DNA of 64,000 nt from Corallium rubrum (GCA_964035015.1 OZ035997.1:65607904-65671903); one strand, 5' to 3'. Counted from the first letter of the stretch, positions 34,492-44,630 are shown. A program made the numbers and translations. Notes: a model not told the origin generated them from the letters alone.

Positions 34492-34850
34492 TGCCAGGGG
34501 CGTAGCCAGAATTTTGATAGGGGGGAGCCGAAATCAAACTAAATTTTTAGGGGGTTCCGGGGGCATGCTCCCCCGTGAAATTTTGAAATCGAGGGTCGCT
34601 GAAATGCCATTTCCTGGCTTTTGGAGGAGGATTTTACAGACCCTAAAGGTTAAAAAACGTCATATAAAATACTCAAAACACGCAAACATCACATAGATAC
34701 TGAAAATTCATACACTCAGTAGATTGAATACACTGTTTACACTTTATTTCCTGACATAATTCACATTGCATAAGTTTTGTAGTTACATGTCTGTTGTTTT
34801 ATATATAAAGGGGGCTGCCCCCTCCCCCCCCCGGCTACGTTCTTGCACTC
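34492..34850. repeat. hAT-like MITE (CAGGGGCGTAGCC end)
   Basis: The left end CAGGGGCGTAGCCAGAATTT is followed by a G-rich stretch with GGGGGCATGCTCCCCC. The right side has GGGGGCTGCCCCCTCCC and CGGCTACG. CAGGG-type ends with short G/C-rich subterminal repeats are typical of hAT MITEs. A related fragment is near 1930-1975. Confidence 0.5.
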
Positions 34851-36074
34851 TGCACGTCGCTTATTAAAAAGGTCTATAAACCTTTCGCAAGAGAAACCTT
34901 TTGATATCATGTTTCTTGTCAGCTAACGAGTGGGTGTAATTCATGTAAATCTTGATAACACATGAACAGAGTGCTCTGACGCGTGAAATAGTCTGGCGTT
35001 TATAAATATTAGGAACTTAAGCAAACTAGGACGACGACAGCAATGTAGTAAAGTTTGGTATCTAGCAGAAACCACGAATCATTTACGTAGTATTGAATAC
35101 ATAACGGTACGTTTTTCTACATCCAAAAGCTTATAAAGTCCTAAAATTAAAGGATTTTGTCGCATAGTTTAATTTGAAGTCAAATTCAACTAACAGGTCA
35201 TAACGTTTCACAAGTTAACGTCGTCCTGAAGGCATGAAAATAATCTGGATAACGTTGTATGTAGAACGGGAACCAGAGGCGCCGGAAGCTACTTAAGGCG
35301 GCGGGGGCAGCCATATAAAAAGGGCACTTTTTCTCAGCATTAATTTTCGTGCGTGGTAAATAATGTTCGCCAATTTTGTTCTATAGCATAAAATAACCAA
35401 AAAGCATTACGGTATAATGTAATGAATGACAATGTATTGCGAAAGAAAATTTAACGACTGAGTTGTACATATTGATGCTACATTCCTATTTACATTTAAG
35501 AAAACATGGCAACAAAAACATGCCTGGGCACAAGACACAGCTCAACCTCGTTCTCATGCAGGGCGTTTTTGAAATTGGTAAGGTGGGAAAAGGTTCTAAC
35601 GTCTACTGTTGGATTCGGTATTTTCATTGATTGATTGCTTTTCTTAAACATTCCTCGTGAAACATGTTTATGCATATAGTTTTGTGCCAGTTATGATCAA
35701 ATAGCTTCAACGGGACCGCCAACGGGACAAATAGGACCGCCATTACAATGAACTTCTCCCACGGGGCTGCCATTACTCAGAATTATTTTGCATCCTAAAC
35801 TAAATTACTAATTTATTACGCCCAGTATTTTTGGGTGCTGTGACTAGCCGATGCCAGGGCTTTTTCCCACCCTCTAAATTTCAAAAACGCCCTGAGAACG
35901 AGGTTGGACACAGCTAACCCAAGGCAAAATTTGTTTGCTCCCTCTGTGTGGTCTGCAGTAATAAGTTAGCTTGTGAGTCATTTGAGATTTTGAGGTATTA
36001 ATACAAAACTCATTTAATACAATAATACAAATGGCAATTTCTGTAGAAAACATTCCTCTTACGAGAAAGGGCAA
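34851..36074. other. Non-coding DNA with one MITE (about 35,530-35,920)
   Basis: The MITE arms CACAGCTCAACCTCGTTCTC ... GGGCGTTTTTGAAATT and their inverses (AATTTCAAAAACGCCCTGAG ... GGACACAGCT) are ~60 bp. Elsewhere no gene or RNA was recognised. Confidence 0.5.
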
Positions 36075-36498
36075 GTGCCTATGAAACGAAAATTAAATTT
36101 ATCTTATTTGAAAGAACACTTAAAATGATAGAGTAACATCTTTTGCAGTTTTTCGTTTCCTTGCTTCGTTCTTGAGATATTTCAGTTTGTTTGATATGCA
36201 ACACAAAACACAAATGAATAGTCGAGTCTTACTTAGTCTTCACTGTCTGGTTGTTGTCGCCACGGCTAGTTCCCACTTCTCTTGCAATGTTTACCCAGCG
36301 AATTCACACATGCGCAAACGTTTGGCAGCGGTGTTCGTCACATGTGCATAATGAGTTATTGAAAAAAGCTGAATTATACTTTTTTTTTACTTATTCAAGT
36401 GGTTATATATTTAATAATGGATCGTTTTTGCACTCACGTGATTGGTGGCCCTATTCACCATTGGGGTGATGAAACAGTACGAAATGTTTTAATAAGAA
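36075..36498. repeat. Left half of the MITE that hosts the Polinton
   Basis: This arm (CTATGAAACGAAAATTAAAT ... TTGCAGTTTTTCGTTTCCTT) is inverted at 53,204-53,515 on the other side of the Polinton. The last six bases before the Polinton, TAAGAA (36,493-36,498), recur right after it (53,198-53,203). Other copies or arms of the family are at 3040-3280, 7965-8310, 20,388-20,480 and 21,480-21,690. Confidence 0.75.
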
Positions 36499-36970
36499 AG
36501 TAGTATAGAACATGAGGCTACCGGCGCACTTTTTTTTTTCACACCAAAAACAGCCCCCAGATGATCAGATTTAGCAAGGAGGGTTGTTTGAGACGGTAAG
36601 CTTTTTTAAAAAATTTTTTAAGTATAAGCAAAAGGGACGAAAAGAGACCAAAACCAAAAAAAATAAATTCGGAATTCATCAAGAAAGGATGTTTGAAAGG
36701 GGAAAATAATTTTCGCGCCTCCCAAAACCCATTTTCGTCTGCTTATACTTCAAAAAGTGAGAAAACGGCCCACCCCTTTCAGACGCTTTTGTTGGATTTG
36801 ATATGAGACACCCCAAAGCGATCAGGGTTGTTGTTTTAACACACATTTCACTTACTCCCCGATTTCTCTTCAGATACTTTTGTTTTGTGTTGATACACAT
36901 GTCTCCCCACAGTTATACCTCCGGATAGCAGTCCGAGACATGGTATGTACGGTGTGATTATGGCCACAAC
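36499..36970 (+). repeat. Polinton left terminal inverted repeat
   Basis: It matches the inverted right end over 472 bp. By eye there are about three substitutions plus a few length differences in A/T homopolymers. The inner part (36,848-36,970) also encodes the C-terminal ~40 residues of the first minus-strand gene. A subterminal inverted pair AAGTATAAGCA / TGCTTATACTT-like motifs (36,620 and 36,740) lies inside. Confidence 0.95.
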
Positions 36971-37435
36971 TTTACCAACGTCACTTTTCAACAGTTTGTC
37001 TTTTTGTAATTCGTTGTCTAGCTCCTCAGAGCTTTCTACGGCGTCCAGACCACCGAGAACATTGGAGAATCTACTGATTAACATATCAGTCAGGAATTCG
37101 TTAGCTTTTTCCATCCTTTTGGCTTCATATTCAGCGTATAGCTTGTCCACAACCTTTACAGACGCCTTTTTGATGTAGCCAACTGACTGAGTTATTTCAC
37201 CGTCCTCTGACAGTTTTATCAGCTCACTTCTCTTCTTGTTGGCATCATCGGTTGGTGGAGGTGTTGGGCTGGTTTCCTCAGTCTTTTTCAGATCATTGAC
37301 GAGCTCATCGACTAGGTTGGGGATCTCAGTAGGTATTTCAGTTTCTAGCTCCTCAACAGATGCTTCAGCTGGTTCTGCAGCGGGTGCCCTGATCTTTTTC
37401 CCAACTCTCACCGTTTTAGTTTTTTTTTCGGCCAT
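36848..37435 (-). CDS. Polinton hypothetical protein, 195 aa, C-terminus in the TIR
   Basis: A basic N-terminus (KKTKTVRVGKKIR) is followed by a Glu/Pro-rich segment, a helical middle (KVVDKLYAEYEAKRMEKANE...) and a hydrophobic stretch near residues 153-172 (GKVVAIITPYIPCLGLLSGG), then a short basic tail. It may be a membrane-associated structural protein; I do not recognise the family by name. It is the last gene of the leftward cluster; its start codon lies 1 bp beyond the ATPase stop. Because its 3' end is inside the TIR, an inverted partial copy of its C-terminus exists at 52,727-52,849. Confidence 0.7.
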   Translation of the reverse strand: MAEKKTKTVRVGKKIRAPAAEPAEASVEELETEIPTEIPNLVDELVNDLKKTEETSPTPPPTDDANKKRSELIKLSEDGEITQSVGYIKKASVKVVDKLYAEYEAKRMEKANEFLTDMLISRFSNVLGGLDAVESSEELDNELQKDKLLKSDVGKVVAIITPYIPCLGLLSGGITVGRHVYQHKTKVSEEKSGSK

Positions 37436-37436
37436 C

Positions 37437-38048
37437 TTACTGTAGATCAGATTTTGGGATAACCACCTTATACGCGTACGGATGCCTTAACATAATCTCA
37501 AGCCTAGCGTATTTGTTTTCTTTTAGCTTTTCAGTTATCCCCATGACGTTTTCACGGTCTAAACCACCCAGGTAGTCATCAGTGATGACCTTCATATCGG
37601 TTTTGTTGGGGTTGTAGAACGTTACCAACTTACTGATATTCTCCCGATAGGGTTTTGTGATAGCTGTTAGCTGTTGTGTGATTACGATAGTTGACAGATT
37701 GTAGTGCCGGGCGCTGAAGGCTAATTTAACCAACTCACTTGTTCTGTTTTTTACGGGTTGTCCACTGGCACAGTCGTCGAGGACTATCAATGTTTTGGAT
37801 CCCTTGAATATCCGAACGATGTGTTCTAGTACAATTTCAACGTCGCCCTGACCACAATCCACAGCGATGAAGTCCGGGTCGGAGGTGTATTTCCAGGTGG
37901 TGTAGGTTTTATTCCAGCTGAACGTTGGGCAGAGCAGAACGATGTAGTCGAAGAATCCGAAGTATTCATCTTCTAACATCTTCAGGAGATACCAGGTTTT
38001 CCCACAACCTGTCATACCAACGACCAACATATTGAACGGATGGTCCAT
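37437..38048 (-). CDS. A32-like FtsK/HerA packaging ATPase
   Basis: This 203-aa protein is the genome-packaging ATPase expected in Polintons and related dsDNA viruses. Walker A is GMTGCGKT (residues 11-18), Walker B LIVLDD (87-92), and a sensor-like ITQQ lies at 123-126 after SARHYNLST. The length is typical of the short A32-type packaging ATPases. It follows the putative major capsid gene without any gap (stop and start codons adjacent), a common order that couples capsid and packaging genes. No break is seen; all catalytic motifs are intact. Confidence 0.9.
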   Translation of the reverse strand: MDHPFNMLVVGMTGCGKTWYLLKMLEDEYFGFFDYIVLLCPTFSWNKTYTTWKYTSDPDFIAVDCGQGDVEIVLEHIVRIFKGSKTLIVLDDCASGQPVKNRTSELVKLAFSARHYNLSTIVITQQLTAITKPYRENISKLVTFYNPNKTDMKVITDDYLGGLDRENVMGITEKLKENKYARLEIMLRHPYAYKVVIPKSDLQ

Positions 38049-39290
38049 TTAATACTGAATTGATTTTAGATTTTTGTTTACTTTATTTACCAAACCATCA
38101 CTCAGCACAAAGATCCGACAGACTACGTTAGCCAAAGTCACCTTCTTAGTAATCTCAATCAGGACCCCAGACTGTGTATTAACAATTCTTTTTCCAGTTC
38201 CGACACTGTCACGGTCCTCAATACTTCTTAGATCAATCGCTAGAGCAAAAGCGTCCTTGTAGAACTTTTGGATTGTCATAAACTGATCTGTGTTTTCCTT
38301 TCCACCGAATAGTCTTTTAGCTTCATCATAGAACCGGCTCTTTGGGATCCCTTGGCTGAAGACAGCGTTGGGTACACCCTCAATTGTTAGCTTAACACTT
38401 TCGATGTTTGGATAGACGTATTTTTCACTATCAGTCCGGGTCTTATTTGTGAACATCATCACAATACCTTTCATAGACTTCCGTGGGAGGTTAATGTGTT
38501 CGTTGATTAGGGTTGATCCGGCCAACCATTCAGTTGACTTCATCAACGTGACGTGTTCGTAGGACAACGATCGACCAGCTGTGTACAGCGACGTTATTTC
38601 ACTGGCAATGTCGGTGTTATCAATCGTCTCATACTCCAGTTCAAGGTTTTCCAGTGTGTACCCATCAACGGTCTCACTTGACTGGGCCACCATGATGTCA
38701 CTCGCCTTTGGTAAACTAATAACGTAGCGGAAGTTGTTGTACATTTCAAAGGGAGCATACAGTCCGTGGTCCCCGAGGATCTTATCCAATCTCACCCTCA
38801 TCCTCACTCCATGGATTGTGAGCATTAGAGCGTCAGCTACCTTCTCAGCGTCCCCAGAGGAAGCCCCACTGTCGTCCTTAGACATCAACTTTCTCAGGTT
38901 CTCTGGACCAATCCCATACCCAACCATTTGATCCCTCACACTCTTCGGTAGCCAGAGATCCCTGTACACACCGAGGACACTTTCACCTGTGTTGTCGTAA
39001 ACAGTCTCGCCGGCTAGCTTGACAACCAGCCTTTCAACAAGGAGTCTGGAGAGATTGTTTAGGAACCACGACTTGGTGTTCATGTTCTTAAAGTCGAACA
39101 ATAGATGAAAGCTACCTGGGACCAGACAACTATCAGGTTTTAGCTTCGGTATGTCGATGTAGAGGTCCTCACCAGGGTTGACTTTGTTGGGGTTCATGGT
39201 GACCGTGTGTCTTGTCCGGAGTCCCTTAATCTCCGACATTCTCGCCCGTCTAAATCCAGGTAACAGCTCTGTCTGACTTCTGTTGGTCAT
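38049..39290 (-). CDS. Putative major capsid protein (double jelly-roll)
   Basis: This 413-aa protein has no membrane segment and is rich in predicted beta structure. Its N-terminus carries PGEDLYIDIPKLKPDSCLVP, and it has a conserved middle GLYAPFEMYNNFRYVISLPK and a C-terminal RIVNTQSGVLIEITKK segment. I recognise this as a protein family recurrent in cnidarian Polinton-like elements. Size, position directly upstream of the packaging ATPase and clustering with the putative penton make it the best major-capsid candidate. The fold assignment is inferred and should be tested by structure prediction. The start is preceded by GTAGTAT abutting the ATG. An in-frame Met at residue 18 is an alternative start. 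Confidence 0.7.
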   Translation of the reverse strand: MTNRSQTELLPGFRRARMSEIKGLRTRHTVTMNPNKVNPGEDLYIDIPKLKPDSCLVPGSFHLLFDFKNMNTKSWFLNNLSRLLVERLVVKLAGETVYDNTGESVLGVYRDLWLPKSVRDQMVGYGIGPENLRKLMSKDDSGASSGDAEKVADALMLTIHGVRMRVRLDKILGDHGLYAPFEMYNNFRYVISLPKASDIMVAQSSETVDGYTLENLELEYETIDNTDIASEITSLYTAGRSLSYEHVTLMKSTEWLAGSTLINEHINLPRKSMKGIVMMFTNKTRTDSEKYVYPNIESVKLTIEGVPNAVFSQGIPKSRFYDEAKRLFGGKENTDQFMTIQKFYKDAFALAIDLRSIEDRDSVGTGKRIVNTQSGVLIEITKKVTLANVVCRIFVLSDGLVNKVNKNLKSIQY

Positions 39291-39307
39291 ATACTACATA
39301 ACAGGTT

Positions 39308-40528
39308 TTATTTTCGGTTTTTCCAGTAGTCATACAACAACCACGTCATAGCTATAGCCAGAACCCACAGATTGTTGGCTAACCATGCTATCCCTTTTGC
39401 TCCCCAGGTTAGAACCTGTGCTATCACACTGAACAGCGGTGCTAACAGAGGTCCCAAACTCTTACCCAGATTAGCGAGTGCCTTAGCGAAACCACCAACG
39501 GCTCTAGCTGCCCCCGAGACAGTCCTTCTGGCGGCAACAACTATTGTGGTTATGATCCCAGCTATGGTGATGGCTATAGCGGACAGGCCAACCATATTTT
39601 CCTTAGCCCACTTCTTAAACCTTTCCAACCTATTCAGGTCGTTGTTTCTCACTTCACTTTCTAAGACAGACACGGCTTCCGTATGTTCAGGCCTCTCACC
39701 AATCCTAATTCTTATGCTGTCTGCCTTTAATTCCGCTGTCTCACTGACGCTTCTGTAGAACCGTTCCTTAACAGGGTCGGCCTCTCTTAATGCTTCTAGT
39801 CTGAAGTGATCGACCTGTTTCTCAAGAAACTCAATCTGCTCCTCATCCGTACCCACAGGGTGGAGTGTTCCAGAGAGTTCTCTTACTTCCTGTTCGGTTA
39901 GGAATATTCCTTCCGCCTGTTCTCGTAGATACTCCTCTCTTTCCCCAATCCAACCATCGATCGCTGAGCTGGATCGTGAGAGTATGTCATCCACCACTTC
40001 TTTGGGAAGTGTTGAGTCGCCGGTAATTTCCTCAACCGCTCCCTCAGCCGTATTGTAATGTTCAATTCTGGCTTTTTCTAACAGTTCTTTGAAAAGTGTG
40101 ATGGATTCGACTACGTTTTTTGATTTGTTTTTACTGTACCTAATTTCACCACCTTTAGACACTAAAACTTTTACACCATTAAAAATTGCTCCTTTGACGC
40201 GACCCTTTTTGTTAAAAGTAAACTCAGTTTGTTCTATTATGTTCTTAGATGATGTACCGTCTCCCTTATTTATTTTAACACCTAACTTTGTCAGGAAGAT
40301 CTCCTTCTTATCACGTGTAATAGACCTTTTTATTGACCCGACATCACTACCAATGTCGGGCACTACATCTCCAACACGGGTCACACGGTCAGAAGGTCTG
40401 AATATGGAGTAGTCCGATTCGGAGTCCTCATTGTTATCATCTATAAAACTCATCTCGTTGATATCATCTTCCCTTTCCTCTTCTTCACCACGCTCACCCA
40501 TTTCGATATTAACTCCTTCCTCAGCCAT
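39308..40528 (-). CDS. Polinton protein with acidic N-terminus and C-terminal membrane segments
   Basis: This is a 406-aa protein. Residues 1-50 are strongly acidic (GERGEEEEREDDINEMS). The middle is charged and helical (~190-300, coiled-coil-like). Residues ~310-400 contain two or three hydrophobic segments (GLSAIAITIAGIITTIVVAA and LWVLAIAMTWLLYDYW). It lies between the putative major capsid and penton genes, so a virion or assembly membrane protein is likely. The start is preceded by TAGTATATA. Its architecture parallels the 243-aa protein at 51,970 (acidic start, helical middle, C-terminal membrane segments). Confidence 0.75.
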   Translation of the reverse strand: MAEEGVNIEMGERGEEEEREDDINEMSFIDDNNEDSESDYSIFRPSDRVTRVGDVVPDIGSDVGSIKRSITRDKKEIFLTKLGVKINKGDGTSSKNIIEQTEFTFNKKGRVKGAIFNGVKVLVSKGGEIRYSKNKSKNVVESITLFKELLEKARIEHYNTAEGAVEEITGDSTLPKEVVDDILSRSSSAIDGWIGEREEYLREQAEGIFLTEQEVRELSGTLHPVGTDEEQIEFLEKQVDHFRLEALREADPVKERFYRSVSETAELKADSIRIRIGERPEHTEAVSVLESEVRNNDLNRLERFKKWAKENMVGLSAIAITIAGIITTIVVAARRTVSGAARAVGGFAKALANLGKSLGPLLAPLFSVIAQVLTWGAKGIAWLANNLWVLAIAMTWLLYDYWKNRK

Positions 40529-40534
40529 TATATA

Positions 40535-41221
40535 CTAGCCTATGTACAACTCAAGTAGAACAGCCCCAATCCCAGCCGGTCGGCCTACTGAATGATCATT
40601 ATTCCCACGAACCCTAAAGGTCATCTTACCATAAACACCCTTTCGGATCTCAGCTTTCGACTCAATGTCTGTGTAGTGCTGTACACTCCCTTTCAGGCTC
40701 TGCTCAGAGGTTATCGGAAGAGTACCAATCAGATCACTCCTCCTCCCATTGTCCAGACTTCTCTCACTCTCAACAGCGTCACACGAGATCCTGACATACC
40801 TCAACCCTCTGTTGATGTCCACCTGATTAGGACTGTTCGTCCACCCACCACCAACATTTATCACATCGTTTTCACCAAACCCTAAAAGAAGACCCATCTT
40901 CCCAAGTTTCAGCTTTTCAGACGTCTTCACCTTAGAAGTTCCGTTGTAAACATTCTTTCCGAACTCAACCACCCCACTGTGGGTCCCGGCCAAACCCTTA
41001 ACGAACGTTTCCAACGCGTCAAAGCTGAAATAACCTTCAGGGGCGGATGCCTCCTTACCATCGAACGACACCGAATCGTTCAGACCTGACACCACATTGT
41101 TATAGTTCCAGTATACCGTAGCTTTCTTCAGCATCACCTGTGGTCTTGGACCTGCCACCATGATAGGTTGTTCGAAGTAGACAGTCTTCTCACCGTTTTC
41201 AATGAATAATGTTAACCTCAT
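40535..41221 (-). CDS. Putative penton / minor capsid protein
   Basis: This 228-aa, beta-rich protein has no membrane segment. It has an even spread of Gly/Asn/Val and a C-terminal GIGAVLLELYIG strand. Size and place beside the putative major capsid fit the single-jelly-roll penton of Polintons; the assignment is by position and composition, not by a diagnostic motif. The stop is 7 bp from the start of the 406-aa gene. Confidence 0.55.
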   Translation of the reverse strand: MRLTLFIENGEKTVYFEQPIMVAGPRPQVMLKKATVYWNYNNVVSGLNDSVSFDGKEASAPEGYFSFDALETFVKGLAGTHSGVVEFGKNVYNGTSKVKTSEKLKLGKMGLLLGFGENDVINVGGGWTNSPNQVDINRGLRYVRISCDAVESERSLDNGRRSDLIGTLPITSEQSLKGSVQHYTDIESKAEIRKGVYGKMTFRVRGNNDHSVGRPAGIGAVLLELYIG

Positions 41222-41235
41222 TACTCAGGTATATA

Positions 41236-42333
41236 TTAACCCAGGTTTTGTACGTCACTCTCGGGTATCCATGAGTTGTGCTTATCACCATAACCCAGCC
41301 ACTTGACCAACACCATCTTCCTTCCACCAACTCTCTTCCTCCTCAACACCTTCTCAACCCTATAAACATCATCCTTTTTATCCACCGGCGACAGCTCCTC
41401 CTCATAAAACTTTCCGATAATCGGCTCACCCTCAGCGTCCTCAATCTCGTAAACGTTTGGATCACCACGGATGACCTTCACTATCCTGAAGATTTCCTCA
41501 GTGAAGTTAGCCTCATAACCTTTCGTAAATATGCTCTTGTACTTTGACACCCTCACAGTGTCTCCAACCCGGAACTTGGGTAAGGGATGATCACCAAAGT
41601 GATGACCGAACAACGTATTCCAGACCTGATTCTCGTTTGACTTACCCACGTCCTTAGGCTTCAGAAGGGTAACACTGTGTTTTGTGTTGTTATAACCCTC
41701 AACGAGATCGTCCAGGACATCAATCCACCTATAAGTCCCCTTGGTGTAGAAATACTTCCACATAGCAGTCTTAAGTGTTCTGTTAAACCGTTCGACAATC
41801 GCTGCTTTCTTGTCTGAAAACGTACTGAAGTACTTAACACCACGCTCCTTCAGTAGGTCCCTCACACCAACGTTATAAAACTCCCTCCCATCGTCGAACT
41901 GGGCCAGGTCGGGGTAGTCACCAAATCGGTCTTTGAACTGTTCCAACAGCTTACTAACAGCCTCGGTCATGTTTTTCGTGTCCTTCCTGTAAACAGAAAC
42001 GGCGAAAGCATACCGACTCAGAATCTCAACAGCAGTCAAAATCCAGTAATACCCCTTATTCTGGTTCCTATACTTTCCCATATCAACCAGGTCCATCTGT
42101 ATCTGCTCACCGAGGTGGCTGACGAACGTCTGTCTGAACTTATGCTTTCTCACAACCGGCCTATACCTCGTGTACGTGTCCTGTGTTTTCAGCCAGTTTC
42201 TCACTACCTTCCTACTCACATCAAGACCTTCTCCCACCGCCTTCTGATACAACCGTTCAGCTGATTGATATCCTGTTTTTGGATTATACCATATATCTCT
42301 CAGTTCCTGTTCCAATCCAACCCCAGCGTCCAT
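41236..42333 (-). CDS. int: Retrovirus-like integrase with C-terminal chromodomain
   Basis: The start chosen is the Met of MDAGVGLEQELRDIWYNPK (365 aa). Although the frame is open 27 codons further upstream, that extension would run into the divergent gene at 42,353, and this ATG is preceded by TAGGTTAT. The rve catalytic core has Asp in IQMDLVDM (residue 81), Asp in AQFDDGREF (147/148) and Glu in KKAAIVERFNRTLK (181), the expected D,D-35-E spacing. The C-terminal ~45 residues (VYRVEKVLRRKRVGGRKMVL then VKWLGYGDKHNSW) form a chromodomain, which in related integrases steers insertion toward marked chromatin. It catalyses element insertion with a 6-bp stagger, matching the TAAGAA duplication. 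The gene looks intact. Confidence 0.95.
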   Translation of the reverse strand: MDAGVGLEQELRDIWYNPKTGYQSAERLYQKAVGEGLDVSRKVVRNWLKTQDTYTRYRPVVRKHKFRQTFVSHLGEQIQMDLVDMGKYRNQNKGYYWILTAVEILSRYAFAVSVYRKDTKNMTEAVSKLLEQFKDRFGDYPDLAQFDDGREFYNVGVRDLLKERGVKYFSTFSDKKAAIVERFNRTLKTAMWKYFYTKGTYRWIDVLDDLVEGYNNTKHSVTLLKPKDVGKSNENQVWNTLFGHHFGDHPLPKFRVGDTVRVSKYKSIFTKGYEANFTEEIFRIVKVIRGDPNVYEIEDAEGEPIIGKFYEEELSPVDKKDDVYRVEKVLRRKRVGGRKMVLVKWLGYGDKHNSWIPESDVQNLG

Positions 42334-42352
42334 ATAACCTAACCTATGATAT
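42334..42352. promoter_or_regulatory. Divergent start region between integrase and the 490-aa gene
   Basis: Only 19 bp (core ATAACCTAACCTATGATAT) separate the two divergent start codons. Each ATG is immediately preceded by an AT-rich TAT motif, so any promoters must overlap or lie inside the opposite gene. Confidence 0.5.
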
Positions 42353-43836
42353 ATGGATAAGACCCTGAGGGAGTTCTTCACCAAATACCCATACGCCGAT
42401 AGAACCAAGTTCATAACTGAATCAGTCTTCGGTCAGTCAGAACCTGGTGTGTTCTTCGGACCTGTCGATGACTCATACATCTACACTGGTGACGCGGAGT
42501 TTAAGAACAATAAGAACTACACCAGGTATTTAACAATAAATAAACCACCGCCCAGATTTCCGAAGATATGGCTCGGTGGTGGTACGGTACAGAAGATTCA
42601 GGGTAAATTCAGGGTAAACGACACTGGAAGAGGGACATTGAGGGGAAATATGACTTTTCAAAGTTCACGTACCTATCAAACAACGCCATAGACTACGACC
42701 TTAACAATTTCAGGATCTACGTTAACGGCCAAGACTTTTTTATGGCAAAGTTACCAGTCCTGAACCCAGGAAACCGGACGGACATCGCGAAATGGTGGAA
42801 TAATAATGAACCTTATTACCAGCTCATCTTTGCTGTCTATCTCAGTTCGTACTGCTGTGGCGTTGGGGTAGAACACCTAAAATTCTCAGAAGACGTATAT
42901 CCAGTGGTCTCCTCGATCATGTGTTTCCACCTCTATTTCACCACGCGACGTATACTAAGACGTCTGATAACGGAAAAGAGGAGTGACCTAATGAGGGAGT
43001 TTGGCGTTGGGCACGATGTGATTGACAACATGGCGAACATACCCAGAGAAAAAAAGTTTCTGATTAACCCTCACGCTGGTTACAAACACAACCGTTCGTT
43101 CCGTGAGTGGATGTGGCGTCTCAATAGCGACTATAAGACACACTACAGAAGGTTCATCCCTTTACGGACAGATGGTTTCACCAGGGTAGGTCTGCAGTAT
43201 CTGAATGAGTCCATCGAGGCATATGTCTACGCCGTTCTCGGTTCACAGGCTAAAACAAGGGTTAGCATTGTTAACAAGGGTGCTGGCAGTCTTGAGACAC
43301 AGCAGGAATTCAGAGTCCTTGTAGAGGATGCCGTCGTTAACTATTCTGTCAGTACCTGGATTCTGAATATGAACAGGGCAATATCAGATACTAACGTCAC
43401 CCAGAACCTAGCCATAAGTCCTGACACGTGGTTAGTACAAGGATCACTGACGATACTGAAGGAGAAGATTATAGGATACAACAACGTTCTCAGACGTGCG
43501 TCGGAGGTGATGAGGTTTGGTATTAATTCTGAAGTCAACTACCAAGGTGTTCACAAACAACCAAAGAAGCTACATCAGGAGATCGGTTCACACCTGGAAA
43601 CACTAGACGACAGTGACGGACAAACCGACAAACCAACCGTCCACACACCTAACAGACCAACCGTCCATACACCTGACAAACCAACCGTCCATACACCTGA
43701 CAAACCAGCCATCCATACACCTGACAAACCAGCCGTCCACACACCTGACAGACAACCAAAGCCAGACAATGAGTTGGGAATCCTATTGGTCCTAACAGCT
43801 GTGTCTGGGTATCTGTTTAGTAAATACGTTCTATAG
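42353..43836 (+). pseudogene. Membrane-anchored Polinton protein split by an 11-bp duplication
   Basis: The first frame (42,353-42,691) starts MDKTLREFFTKYPYADRTKF. Around 42,596-42,617 the 11-mer ATTCAGGGTAA is perfectly duplicated in tandem, shifting the frame. Downstream of the duplication a different frame is protein-like and continues through 42,742 to the stop at 43,836. Without the duplication the gene would be ~490 codons. The second part has a helical region, five 8-residue repeats of the HTPDKPTV type (43,628-43,754) and a C-terminal hydrophobic anchor ending SGYLFSKYVL. Function is unknown; the layout suggests a tail-anchored virion protein with a stalk. The break may be a real mutation or an assembly error. 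Confidence 0.7.
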
Positions 43837-43839
43837 TAT

Positions 43840-44625
43840 ATGAGTCTGTTCTACGGTTACAACAGACCGATCACTAATAAACAACTCAACGATAAACTAA
43901 AAGAGGTCCTTCATACGAAGCCCGTCCCCGACTACAAGGTCATCTTTGACCTGAACGTAACCAGATCCAGTAAGAACGCCGTCTCCAAACTCAGTTTTGT
44001 TGATTACATAGAGGATAGGGATGGTGAGATCCACTCAACCATGTTTTGGAGACCCCATAGTATCAACCCACAGCTTAACACCACCCGTGATCACCATCTC
44101 CTTTACCCTGAGTCCTCAATAAGAACAGCCTTTCACGCTAACGTGCCCAGATTTATGTTCACTGATGTTTCAGTTTTCGGTGTGGTAAAGAGGAACGGCG
44201 TAAGATCGGCGTCGGGTACCTGGGAAACAATTGTTTCCAATGTCAGTGTTAACGATGGTAGAAGCCTTGGGTTTAAAGCTGGGGTGAATAACAAACTGGT
44301 TTTCGGTGGGATGACACCGTCTAGGTTTCGTGAGTGTACAATTCCAGCGAAGTTCGTCGGAAAAAAGGTTCTGATATCTGCCCACTGGCTATCTGGACTT
44401 ATAGTGTCACACGTCAGGATAAATGGTGAGATACTGAGGGACTCATACTCTATGTGTGACATCGATCAGATAGGGACATCTTATCTGAATGTGTTCGGGG
44501 TAAACAGCTTAAAAAGTTTTTATTCAGACATTAACTTTTACGGTATGAAGATCGTAGAGGGTCGTCTGGGGGAACCCGAGATCGGGAGGATCTGTAAGGA
44601 GGTTATGGTTGAATATGACCTGTAA
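43840..44625 (+). CDS. LamG/ConA-like lectin-fold protein, possible attachment protein
   Basis: This is a 261-aa protein. The last ~150 residues have the strand pattern of LamG-type domains and end FYSDINFYGMKIVEGRLGEP EIGRICKE, the usual closing motif (FxGxI......R.LsdeEI..I). No signal peptide was seen. It starts 3 bp after the preceding gene's stop, with TAGTAT abutting its ATG. LamG-like folds bind glycans or proteins, so a receptor-binding spike is a reasonable inference. It could also be another beta-sandwich minor capsid protein. Confidence 0.5.
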   Translation: MSLFYGYNRPITNKQLNDKLKEVLHTKPVPDYKVIFDLNVTRSSKNAVSKLSFVDYIEDRDGEIHSTMFWRPHSINPQLNTTRDHHLLYPESSIRTAFHANVPRFMFTDVSVFGVVKRNGVRSASGTWETIVSNVSVNDGRSLGFKAGVNNKLVFGGMTPSRFRECTIPAKFVGKKVLISAHWLSGLIVSHVRINGEILRDSYSMCDIDQIGTSYLNVFGVNSLKSFYSDINFYGMKIVEGRLGEPEIGRICKEVMVEYDL

Positions 44626-44630
44626 TTAGA

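Noticed and set aside
36679-36900. 73-aa ORF in the TIR (repeated at 52,797-53,018)
   Set aside because: Identical in both TIRs, overlaps the end of the 195-aa gene in another frame and has no protein-like features.
42334-42414. 27-codon upstream extension of the integrase
   Set aside because: It would overlap the divergent gene at 42,353 and has no integrase homology; the Met at 42,333 has the element's start motif.
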